DNA from: Datura wrightii
Taxonomy: Eukaryota; Streptophyta; Magnoliopsida; Solanales; Solanaceae
NCBI GenBank assembly: GCA_035772735.1
Contig: JASDFA010000010.1
Location: 179,865,501 to 179,929,500, forward strand
Length of the DNA stretch: 64,000 nt
Direction: 5' to 3'
Positions 25,534-37,375 of this stretch are shown in pieces. A model generated the notes under the pieces. That model was not told the DNA's origin and did not search any database. It was given only the letters and a program-made list of their open reading frames with translations. The position numbers and the translations under genes were made by a program. Position 1 is the stretch's first letter, and each line of letters opens with the position of its first letter.

Positions 25534-27554
25534 TCTCAATTCTAACCTATAGAAGTGAAAAAAAATCCTAACAAAGAAGAGATTACAGCAATTGAGAAAG
25601 AAGAATAATTCACACGAAACTGCTTCTCCCTTTTATCAAGAGCAGAAACCTCTGCTTCTTTCTTTCCCCAGTACTACTATTTATATTTTTTGTATGTTTC
25701 TACTGAACTGCTTTTTCCTCCTCATTTAATTGTCTTCTTCTTTTTTTATTTTCTACTGTTTTCTAGTTCACATTATGTGTCCTTTCCCATGTTAAAATTT
25801 TGGATTTTACCTTTCTTTTATTTTGTTTTTTCTCAATAGGTTGTGTTTTACACCAACTATGGGTATGCATGAATAGTATGATATATATCCAACATTATAT
25901 CACAACTAAAATATTTCATATCGTGATTTCAGTATTATTGTATTTAATATGTTTTATAAAATATTTCGGTATTTATAAAATAATATCGAAATATTGAATA
26001 TCATACCAAGTATATTATTACATATGTAATTAATAAATATTATTATTATTATTATTGTGACGTTTCTTGATAAGTTGAAGTCATAGTTCTTTATTATATA
26101 TGATTATGTAAGTCAAAATCGATAAACTATGATTATCAATTTACCGTACTACAAAATACCGAACTATCAAATTTTAAAACAGTGAATCATAGTAAATTAA
26201 TTTGATATAATAATTATATTGTACTTTTAAAGAACAAAAATCAAAACTACTAAAGTGAAATTTTCATTACCCCAGGTTCACACTAAACCAGGTATCAATT
26301 CAAACTCGATTCATAAATTTTACAAAAAATTATTACTCTCTCTATTTCAAAATAAGTGGTATTTTAATTTTTTAATTTTGTTTCAAAATAAGTGATGTTT
26401 TATATAATCAAGAAGAGATTAATGATGTTCTTTCAATTTTATTCTTATTTAAGTGAGAAAGCTTTATATAACCAAGAAAATAATGAAGAGTTACATCTTT
26501 TTTGAAATATTTATTAGAGGTAAGTGGGTAAATGTATATTTTACTTTCTAGAAATAAATAATTTTTTTAAAAGATATTACCAAATTAAAAACACCACTTA
26601 TTTTGAAATAAAGAAAGTAATACTAAATTATTATAAAATTATATAAATGTATCATTTTACTATATTGGGAATTATTTTATTTATTAGGAATTCTTTTTTA
26701 AAATCTTTGTTGGTTCTTTTCATTGTTAAGTTCTCGTTAAAAGATTGAAGTTGATATATAAAAATAATTGGCGCTCAAGCACCCTGTGACCTCGAATTTC
26801 ATGCAAATTGAATTTATTTATTTATTTTGGTTAATTTAAATCTCAATATGATGGTTATTGATATACCATGTACTATATTTAACTCAATTTTTATGTAATT
26901 TATTTAATTAAAGTTCTTTAATTTTTATCTACTTATTTATTGGCCATCCTCGGCAAAAAATGACATAGTCATTACAAGCCTTATTTGATAATTTTCGGAG
27001 CAACTGTTCATAGTCATTACAAGAAAATTCTTTACGAAGGAAATATATTAATTACATTATATATGAAAATTTGAGATCAGTATTTTACCCCATTTGATAT
27101 ATCACTCAATTCTTGATCCATTTTGAAAATTTTCCATAAAGTAAAAAAAGTGATCCTTCTTTTAAGTTTAGAAGCTTTGGTATTCCTATGTTATGTCAAT
27201 TAATGAGAAGAAATACTTTGAAAAAGTATGAAGCTATGGAACTGAGATAAGAATATACCATATGCACGTAATATTATTTTGATAAGTTTAACCAGTAACG
27301 ATGATATCAATAAATATGCTGTAAATGTAAGCTTGAATTAAAACCTTGCAACAGCACTTACAAATTACAATCGTAATAATCGAGCTCCAATATTTGTAGC
27401 CATTTACTTTTCAAATCTGTAACATCAAATCTCTTAATTTTAACAATCCATGTTTAGCATATTTCAAAGAAAATACTACAAACAAAATAAAAATATCCAT
27501 CGATCCAACAACTTTGAATAGTTTTGGACTAAACCATAAGACTAAATTAAATGG
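25534..27554. other. 5' flank of copy E and 3' flank of copy F
   Basis: No gene. It contains the shared Stowaway-like MITE (26335-26620), a decayed piece of the 79-codon segment (26985-27075), and from about 27080 the sequence typical of the DCP5 3' flank. The 65-codon frame at 25800-25997 is also open at 778-975 and is repeated noncoding flank. Confidence 0.55.
26335..26620. mobile_element. Stowaway-like MITE (E flank)
   Basis: The ends ACTCTCTCTATTTCAAAATA and CACTTATTTTGAAATAAAG pair as inverted repeats. It is orthologous in position to the MITEs of flanks A, C and F. Confidence 0.65.
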
Positions 27555-27705
27555 ACCAACAATATGGAAGCTCTTTTACATGTACTTCTCTGGCTTCATG
27601 CACATTTAACATCATCATCATCATCCATCTCTTTCTCATCCTCGGAGATTCTGAATATAAAAAGAAAAGTTATTCTTACCAAAGATATGAGACTATTGTT
27701 AACAA
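27555..27705 (-). pseudogene. Collapsed FDF exon and neighbouring relic of copy F
   Basis: It has the same structure as in copies C and E: a kept acceptor, FDF core deleted, acidic tail left. The phase-0 frame from 27650 reads N-L-R-G and then TGA at 27638-27636. The left junction again joins 3' UTR-type sequence (ATGGAAGCTCTTTT) to the ACATGTACTTCTCTGG end of the FDF exon. Confidence 0.65.
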
Positions 27706-28160
27706 TAGAAACCTTTTTTAAAAAAAAAAATTTAAAAAAAAAAAAGAAGAAAGCTAAGGGTGACATGATCAACTCAACTGTTTACTATAAATGGACAAAT
27801 AATATTGTTAATTATTTCTTATATATATATATATAGTCTTTATAGGATTGAAAAAAAACCCTTCTCTCGTAAGTTTAAAAAAAAAGTTAAAACCCAGGAT
27901 GAGTATTCTTGTGTGTTGTATATCTAAAATTGAGGAGCACAACCCAGGGGGGGGGGAAGAGGGGGTGGAGGTGCTAGACCTGACTCCTAATATACATGGG
28001 ATCCATATATATGGTTATAGTTAGGGATTTATAAGCATTATACAATTCTTCTCTTTTATAGGTGGAAAACTGTATTTGCTCAACCTCGTTAAATATTTAT
28101 GTTACTTTTCCTTCACTATTTACTTTGTATGTGGTTGTGTGCTAGTTAACCCACAATCTT

Positions 28161-30862
28161 TCAATAACAAATGTAATATGATGATAAGAAAGAAAAAATT
28201 AAGAGCTGAGGGAACAAAGAGTGGACATACACAGTTTCAGCATTAATGACTCCAGGGGTTTCTTCAGTGCTATCTGATGGCATAGGTTCCATTACTGTTG
28301 TCTCTGCAAGTGAGTAAGACGTAGAGGGTTGTTCCTCAATTGTGGGTTGAGCTAAAGTACTACCTGATTCATTATTAGTAACTGGAGCCGGAATAGAATT
28401 CACATAAACGACAGTTGAAAAAGCAATAGGCCCATTATTTGGGATCGAAATAGGTGATGATAAATTAGACACCACAGATATATTGGATTGAAGTTGAACA
28501 GATGGTGTGGGTAGGAAGGGAGGTAGTAGTGTATTGGGGGAACCAGGCAGCAGCACAGGATGATGGGGTTCAGAAAAACTGGATCCTACAGCTACAGATG
28601 CAATTACATTCTGGTGAAGTACTGGCCGGGGATATGATGCCTGCATCAAACTCCGTGGCGGCGGAGGATAACGAGAAAATCCTCCTGCCCAATAATTAGG
28701 TTCAACAAAACTAATGACAGTCGTTGGCACAGGTGGAGGAGGTATCCCCCAATAGACAGAAAAACAACCTGATACTGATGGAAACTGAAATTGGGTAACT
28801 GGGAGAATCAGTTGCCCAATATTAATGGTATTAACATTTGTAGCACCATGATGAATTGTAGGTGCGGGTTGAGCCAAATGATACTGCAAAATATTTTACA
28901 TGTAGAATTAAGGTTAGTAGACAAGTCTCCAGAGTATATCTATAATCAGAAAAACTAATCCGAATTATAAGATGAATGTACCTGTATTATGGCAGAATCA
29001 TTCAGAACAACCGATGTACTTTGAGGTGATGGAGAAGATATTACTTGAAGATCCTGACACAACTCAAGGCAAAAGTAAAAAGAAAAATTCAGTACAGATC
29101 ATGTTTTCTGAAGAATAAAAAAAAAACTCATATCAATGATTAATGAGATTCAATTAACATTCTAAATTGTTTGAAGACATTTAAGTTAGCAAGGTATATT
29201 AAAGGATGTAAGAAGAGGTTACCTTTATGTTGCTGCATCGGAAGTGTATGAAGCCAATGATTCTATCACTTCCTGAAACTTGTGGTCCATTTTTGCAACG
29301 ACCTTCTGTACCTAAACATTTCACTGTGCGCGCACACACATATATATACATCATTAATTATGCATTAGAAGATTAGTTAGAAAAAAATTATTAATTTCAT
29401 TCACACAAAAAGAATTTTTTTTCCCGATTAATATTTGGAGAAATTATTACTCCATTCGTTTCTAACCATATTCTACCTCATTATTACTCCACCATGTCAT
29501 AGACACTATGATCCCTAATGAAAACCATGTGATTGACTTTTTTTAAACGGTCACGCGATTGAACATTTGATCACATCCAAATGATTTCTTTGTCAGATGC
29601 TTTCAAAAGATTTTGTATCCTTAATTCTTTTTTCTACCATAAATTACATCTTTTTTGCCCTTTTTAGCTATGCTCCCAACATATTTGTGATACTAGCTGT
29701 CAATGAGGGTGTTTTAGGTAGGAAGAAAAGGATTTTTTTTATATTTTTTATATTTAATTGATCAAAAATTTTCACGAATCTCCACCAAGCCCGCCTCAAC
29801 CTCCACCCCTATCCCTCAATCCGACCCACCCACCCCCTGCCCTCCTTCCTCCCCCACCTACAATGTCCATCACCCCACCCCCAACCTCATAGTTTTATCT
29901 TATATATATATAATAAAATTTTTATTTGCATACTGAAAATAAGAAAATAAATAAGAAATCAATTATTTTATTAAAAATATTTTATTGATAATGAACACAC
30001 CCTAAAAGATTCAATTTCTTGGTGTTAGATCACCAGAAATTCTTACAACAGACCTACGTAATAAAATCACTACAGAATTTCAAACCAACAAGAAAAGTAT
30101 GATTTTTGTGTGGTTCTGTACCAAATAGAAAAACTCAAAATCGAGATTAGAGAACCACGAGACCACTAATTGCTAGTACAGATAACCAATGCAGCGTTAC
30201 AAAAACATATAGATAAAACAAAAAGAAGAGCAAAAAGTAGTATCATATGGAAAGAAGGACTATTTTTGTGTGGTTTTGTACAAAAACAACTCAAAATCAA
30301 TGCTATAGAACCATAAAAAATCATAGAACTACTAGTAGAGATAACCTATGAAGAGTTATATATCCTCAAAGCTACTAAATTCAATTAAGATTTTATAAAT
30401 TTGAACCAGTAACCTGAGGATTTTTAGACATCTGATTGAGCTACCAATCAGGAGAACATACATATATAGAATATTTTTTAAATTTAAACTTAATTTTTTT
30501 GTGTGTGTTTGGTTAGTTAAAAATTTTTTAAAAAGTATACTTTCTTTAGGACATTGAGGCTATAGAACCTTGAAAACCACGACATTAGTAAGAACCAGTA
30601 CAATTAATCAATAAAAAGTGTGTGGTTTTGTACAAAAACAACTCGAATTCATTAAGAATGGGAGTAGATAACAAATGCAATAAAAATAGTAAGAGAGTGA
30701 TGAGAAAAGGTTTATACCATATCGAAGACCAATGGTAGAATCATGAGGATTGTTGTAGCAAAGGAAACCTTCGTAACGAATTTCAGATATCGATGTCAAG
30801 GAAATGAAGCTACCTAAGGCCGGTATTAATCTCTCAGCAATGACGCTTGTTGCTGCTGTCAT
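28161..30862 (-). CDS. Truncated DCP5-like protein, copy F (LSm plus proline-rich region, intact frame)
   Basis: Exons 30718-30862, 29223-29323, 28982-29053 and exon 4 from 28883 join in frame. They encode an LSm domain (GSFISLTSISEIRYEGF, STIGLRYG, then CLGTEGRCKNGPQ) and a proline/serine-rich region. Reading through the exon 4 donor gives 346 aa ending at 28161; splicing from 28233 to 27650 gives about 327 aa ending at 27636. Exon 4 is 651 nt against 654 in C and E, a one-codon loss in TTV-MEP, so the indel keeps the frame. The Sm2 glycine is cysteine (HFRC). All GT and AG sites of exons 1-4 are present. As with C and E, the FDF, FFD, TFG and RGG regions are absent. Confidence 0.6.
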
Positions 30863-33800
30863 TCTCAATTCTGACCTACAGATGTGAAAAAAAATCCTAA
30901 CAAAGAAGATATTACAGCAATTGAGAAAGAAGAATAATTCACACGAAACCGCTTCTCCCTTTTATCAAGAGCAGAAACCCCTGCTACTACTGTTTATATT
31001 TTTTGTATGTTTCTACTGAACTGCTTTTTCCTCCCCATTTAATTGTCTTCTTCTTTTTTTATTTTCTACTGCTTTCTAGTTCACATTATGTGTCCTCTTT
31101 CCCAAGTTAGAATTTTGGATTTTACCTTTCTTTTGTTTTGTTTTTTCTCAATAGGTTGTGCTTTACACCAACTATGAGTGTGCATGAATAATATGATATA
31201 TATCCAATATTATATCGAAACTTAAATTTTTCATATCGTGATTTCAATATTTAATATGTTTTTTAAAATATTTCGGTATTTGTAAAAACAATATCGAAAT
31301 ACTGAATATCATATAAAGTATATTATTATATATGTAATTCATAAATATTATTATTATTATTAGTGTGATGTTTCATGATAAGTTGAAGTCATAGTTCTCT
31401 ATTATATGATTATGTATGTCAAAGTCGAATAAACTATGATTATCAATTTACCGTATCATAAAATACCGAACTATCGCCCTTTAAAATAGTAATTCATACT
31501 GAATTAATTTGATATAATAATTATATTATATTTTTAAAGAACAAAAATCAAAACTACTAAACTGAAGTTTTCATTACCCCGGGTTCACACTAAACCAGGT
31601 ATCAATTCAAACTCGATTCATAAATTTTTAAAATTATTACTTCCTTTGATTCAAAATAAGTGGTATTTTAGTTTTTTGATTTTGTTTCAAAATAAGCGGT
31701 GTTTTACATAATCAAGAAGACATTAATGATGTTCTTCCAATTTTATCCTTATTTCAGTGAGAAAGTTTTACATAACCAAGAAAATAATGAAGAGTTAAAT
31801 CTTTTTTGAAATATTTATTAGGAGTAAGTGGGTAAAAGTATATTTTACTTTCTAGAAATAAATAATTTTAAAAAAAAATATGCCAAATTAAAAACATCAC
31901 TTATTTTGAAATGAAGAAAGAAATACTAAATTATTAGGAAATTATATAAATGTATCATTTTACTATATTGGGACTTGTTTTATTTAATAAGAACTTTTTT
32001 TTAAAATCTTATTAAATTCTTTTCATTGTTAAGTTCTCGTTAAAAGATTGAAGTCGATGTATAAAAATAATTGGTGCTCAGGCACCCTGTGACCTCAAGG
32101 AACTTCATGCAAATTGAATTTATTTATTTATTTTGGTTACTTGAAGTTGCAATCTGATGGTTATTGATATACCATATACTATATTTAACTCGATTTTTAT
32201 GTATTTTGTTCAATTAAAGGTTTGATGAATCCGATTGGTGTTGAGCTTGTTCCAATGTATATGACACATTTTTTTTTTAGTTAATTAAAAAAAAATGACA
32301 TATTTTCTTATTTAGCAAATATTTAATGATACTATCAATATTTTACCTGTGCTAGCTGGTTTCTATTTTACTTGGCAAAAATTTCACAAAAATGTACTCT
32401 TTTATACAAAATTTTATTTATTATAAGTGTAATTTTAAAATATTACAAAAAATTTCATATTTTTTAACTATGTTCAATCAAACTATATATCACATATTAT
32501 TAGGAAATTATATAAATGTATCATGTTACTATATTGAGACTTGTTTTATTTATTAAGATTTTTTTTCGCTCTTTTTACCGTTAAGTCTCGTTAAGCTTGA
32601 AATCGAAGAAGTTCTTACATAGAGAGTGATATTTGATTATTTTTCATATAGTATGTCTTTTTACGTCATGATTTTAGCTTCTTCCTTCCTTTCTTTTTAG
32701 AAAATGTATTTTGGTAACATTTAGAAAAATAATTTAGAAATAAATTCTCGAATTGATAAAATAAGGTTGGGGGTTTCGCTTTTTTATAATCAATAAATAA
32801 CGTAGGCTTTGATAGACTTGCAATAGCAATTCTTACCAAGAATCTTAGCGACCTCTATGGAATGCAACATATATATTATCATATTAATGAAGTTTGGCTC
32901 GTGCTAAGCTCGAACACAAAATTAAAATTAAAAATTAAATTTCTAATTATTACTTTTCCGCTCTTTGTAATATTAAGTTATTAAAAAAGTATTTTCATAT
33001 TTTCTGAAAACTTTTAAAAATTAAATTATAGTATAAAAGCATTTAAAAGTTAAAGATGTTTTTTGCGAACAAATGCAAGAAAAGATTGTATCCCAAAGTG
33101 ATCTAACTTGAGTAAAAAGAAGTTATTTTAATTTGAGTAATTATATTCATTCTTTTTCACATATTTTTAGTAGTGGGCAATTATATATTATGTGGATTGA
33201 TAAATTATTTTCACAATTTAATGATGTCAATTTTTAAAATTTTAAACGAATCAACTATCTTCTAATAAAAAAATAACATGATTATCTTTTAAATTATCTA
33301 TAAAAAAATTTACGATAGTATGCTCATCTATAAAAATACAAGACGAATATGTGCATACTACTAATTACCCTTCAAAATCCACATGTTTAATTAGAATATG
33401 AAAATAAAAATTCACTTACATTTAGATTTTATTCGATATGTAATTTTATTACTACATTCACTATTATTAACACTGAACACTCATTTTTGCATGACTTGTA
33501 ATAATAAAATTTTAAGTTATAATATACTAATTTATTGGAAAAAGACATACAAAACCTTGTGCTTCGCTAAATTATCAGTTACATATTTTATTTTTATGAG
33601 TACTTTATTATTCATCTCGAGTCTCGATTTTTTTAAAATGGAATTATTATCTCTCTTAATACATAGATAGTATAGAGTGTGTGTATATTTTTTCTTTATG
33701 TAAACTCACTAGTTAATAACATTGAACACCATCCTTGTGCAAATGGATAATAATAAAATTTTAAGTTATGATATAAAGGCATAAAGATTTGTGGTTAGGT

Positions 33801-35194
33801 CAGTTACACATCTTGTTTTGTGAGTGCTCTATTATATTTTGGACTCTTTTGAAACAATATATTTTGGACTTTTTTGAAACACTACTTTTTTCTTTCCGTT
33901 CATTCTTCTTTTTTTTGTTATTTCTTTTTAAATTCATAACGTATATAAAAATTAGCGAGGATATCTTTAGCATTTTTTTAATTGAAAAAGAATAAAAATA
34001 TTTTTAACATTATAGAAATAATTTTAAAATGCTTTTTTTTAATTTATTGGATCAAAAATAGCTTTAATGTATTAAAAATGACTCAAAAATATTTATTGGA
34101 CCATATTCGACTTAGAATTAAACTTCTTATTCTCAACTATATATTAATTTCCTAAAAAATTATTAATAAAATAGCTCTTTTCTTTTTTCTAAGATACCAT
34201 TTATCAGCATTCTTATCCAAGTTTCAAACTTGTTACTCCGTTAGCTTTTATATTGTTACTTCTTAATTAGACTTCCACTTATCATTTTTCTTTGTCCCTC
34301 AAAACTAAAAATATTTCCTTTATACTAATAAGATAATATTTCACAATTTCAATTACATAATTAATAAAATTTAAGAAAATATATAGGTGCAATCTGAGAA
34401 GAATATGCTAGTTAATAAAGAATAATTAGACAAAATATATAAGAAAGTAACATTTAATTTTCTTTGTGGAAAATCAATGTGATCCACCCGAAAAATTAAA
34501 AATAAAAATTAAACTGAGTGGAGGAGAAAGAACAAAATGCAACTTGAGACCTATATGATTCCTTGGATGAAAAATATTTATCACTTAGTTGTGTTAATTT
34601 AAAATGGATTTTGTGCTGGATTAGATGATCAATGAGCAAGATCCTTTTGGTAGGGTCAGATTTTATGTGGTTCAATAAATAAAAATCACGTTGTCTAATT
34701 AAAATTAATTAAATGTCATAAAACTGTAGGGCACGAGGGACAAATTAAGCCTGAAACTAATATTAGGCCATAATTTGAATGCAATGTAGAAGTACATTTT
34801 TAATTTAATAGGTCGAACAAAATCAACTTCTATTTTTCTAACTTTTAACTATTTCTTTTAAAGAAATGATTCTTTTTATAATTTACTTCATAGTATGTTT
34901 TTGTAGTTTCTTAGAATTTAAATTTTTTAAGAAATAAAGCATGAATAGTATTAGTAAACATGATTTTTAATTATTAAGGACTCTAATAAAGTGTAGCTTT
35001 AGGCCTTGTTATCCTTCTTGTTTCTTTCATATCTATTTGATATACAATGAATTAATAAATAATGAGGGGTCATTTGTATTAATGTTTTTATATTGAGTAG
35101 TTTTTAATTTTTGTCCTTTAAATTTTTAGTTTTAAATTTGTGTTTTTCGGCATTTTAAGTGACAAAAAAATGATCAAAATATCCTTAACAGAAA
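30863..35194. other. 5' flank of copy F
   Basis: No gene. This is the longest array flank, homologous to A and C (to about 33850) and then to the region upstream of the complete DCP5 (33960-34900 against 50200-51390). It carries the shared MITE (31639-31922) and a MITE-like stretch at about 32250-32500. Short open frames at 33398-33670 and 33789-33995 are repeated or low-complexity and not supported as genes. Confidence 0.55.
31639..31922. mobile_element. Stowaway-like MITE (F flank)
   Basis: The left end ACTTCCTTTGATTCAAAATA pairs with the right end CACTTATTTTGAAATGAAG. It is in the same position as in flanks A, C and E. The matching place upstream of the full DCP5 (about 46730-46745) is empty. 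Confidence 0.65.
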
Positions 35195-35745
35195 AAAATT
35201 CACAAAACATAACTTTTTGCCTAAATTATGCCCAAATCATGCCTTAAAGGCATAATTTCATGAGACAAAAAAAAAATCCGCAGTGTGTAAGTTTTTGTCC
35301 AAATTATGCCTTAAAGACATAAGTTCATAAGACTACATTTCACAAGACACAAAAAATAAAATTGCAAGGCATAAATATTTGCCCAAATTATGTCTCAAAA
35401 GAATAATTTCATAAGACAAAAGTTCATAAGGCATAACATGAATTATGTCTGGTCGGCATAGTCATGTTATTGAAGGGCACAAGTTCACAATGCATAACAT
35501 GAATTATGCCCGATAGGCATAGTCATGTTATTGAATGACAGAATTTCATGAAATTGAAATTATGTCTAAATGGCATGAAATTCTGTTTCATAGGCACAAG
35601 TTCAATAACATAAAATTATGCCTACAAGTTCATTAGGGAACTTGTGCCTATAGGTAGAAATTCAACCTACTGAATTTATGCCTTGAGCAGAAGTTAAATA
35701 GCATGAACTTACGTCTTCTAGGACTAACTTATTCCTTGCGAATTA
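35195..35745. repeat. Second degenerate TATGCC/AGGCATA inverted-repeat array
   Basis: It is the counterpart of 14520-14945, with units such as ATTATGCCCGATAGGCATAG. It is about 130 bp longer and includes an extra internal duplication of the ATGAATTATG...GGCATAGTCATG module (35447-35467 and 35500-35528). Confidence 0.7.
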
Positions 35746-35934
35746 TTTTTTTGACTTGTGATTTTTTTTTCTTAATTTTTTTAAGAAAATATTAGGAGAT
35801 ATTTTTGTCCTTTTTTTAATTACTTAAAACATTAAAAGGACAAAAATTAAAGACCATTAATTTTTGGGATAAAATTAAAGACCACCTCATAATAGGGACA
35901 ATCGGTACAATTACTTGAATGATCAAGGTTTGAA

Positions 35935-36250
35935 TTCTTCAAATCAAATATTATAGATTTAATAAATTAGTGAAGTTTTTAAATTTTTAAAGTGATTTTA
36001 TTTATCACAATCAAATATAATAAATTTTATTAAGTTTTTAAATCTTCAAACTAATTTAATTAATCACAACCAAATATAATAAATTCTGTGAAATTTTTAT
36101 ATTTTCAAACTGATTTTTATTTATTATAAACAAACTTTAAAAATTAATGAGATTTTTATATCTTCAAACTAAATTTTATTTTTCATAAACAAACTTAATT
36201 AATTCAATGAAATTTTTATATTTTCAAATGGAATATTAAATCATTTAACC
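35935..36250. repeat. Degenerate short tandem repeat
   Basis: Drifting units of about 60-75 bp of the same type as 15115-15370, here with about four recognisable units. It precedes the LINE-free site near 36472. Confidence 0.5.
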
Positions 36251-37375
36251 AACCCTATAATCTTAAAACTTTTTTTCTTACTAAAGAGATGTACTCCTAA
36301 TCAAGAACAAAAAGAGGGGGATGGAAAATCACTTAATTCTGACATTTAAAGATGTGATCTATTGATCAATTAATGAGGTGTTAAATTCAAATTTCAGGAA
36401 AAAAATAAAAATATTAAGTAATTTTTTCATATTTATTCAAATTTTGATAACACCCGACATTTCTCTGCTGATAGGAGGTAAGAAGTAGCAGAATTCAAAC
36501 ACCACAATCATCTAGTCGTGGTTTGGTTCACGACTTTGAAAGAGAATTTTAACGTCGTTAGCATAATGTGAAGCAATCAACGTTTTGCCTCATTTGGTAT
36601 TTTCTATAAAAAAATAAAGTGAGTGACCCTTTAGGCTTCGGACTCTTGCATGAAAAGGTGAGTCTAATTTTGGTAAACCACAAGAGAGAGATTAGTGCAT
36701 GCACTGAGAAGCTTTGGTATTCCTATGTTATGTCAATTGATGAGATTCAAACTGAATGAACCAAAACATGCTATTTAGACGAGAAAAAGAAACCTCTGGC
36801 ATTTTACGTGAGCAATATTTCATTGGGTAGAGAAAGGTTTGTCTGCAGACATATGCAAAGGATATATAAGAATAAATACTTTGAAAAAATATGAAGTTAT
36901 GAAACTCAGATAAGAATATATCATGTGCATGTGCCATTATTTTGACTAGTTTAATCAGTAACAATGATATCAATATGCAGTAAATGCAAGCTTGAATTAA
37001 AACTTTGTAACAGCACTTGCAAATTATCATCGTAATACTGGAGCTCCAATATCTGCAGCCATTTGCTTTTCAAACCTGTAGCATCAAATACCTGAATTCT
37101 AACAATCCATTTTTAGCATATTTCAAAGAAAATACAACAAACAAAATAAAAACATCCATCCATCCATCCAACAATGTCAACAAAGTTGGTCAAAGACTTT
37201 GTTTAAAGCAGCTATAACTGCTACAACTTAATAAAACGCCTACAGTATCAACCAAGCCCTACATAGTTCTCGACCATAATTATTGCACTAAACCAGAAAT
37301 TAACACACGACTGGGATATTGAAGGAAGGTTTTATATCTGAACACCATCCTCATGCAGCAACATGGAAGCTCATT
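36251..37375 (-). other. 3' flank and 3' UTR region of DCP5
   Basis: No gene. The part next to the stop codon (about 36950-37375) is the likely 3' UTR. The region is homologous to the 3' flanks of the truncated copies, and its segment around 37353-37372 (AACATGGAAGCTCATTTT) is where the shared deletion of the copies begins. The frame at 36728-37030 is repeated beside copy D and is not a gene. Confidence 0.5.

Noticed and set aside
8711..28699. Similar plus-strand frames of 65 codons opposite exon 4 in copies C, E and F (8711-8908, 23149-23346, 28502-28699).
   Set aside because: They lie antisense to the in-frame proline-rich coding sequence and are conserved only because that exon is duplicated; they have no start context or domain.
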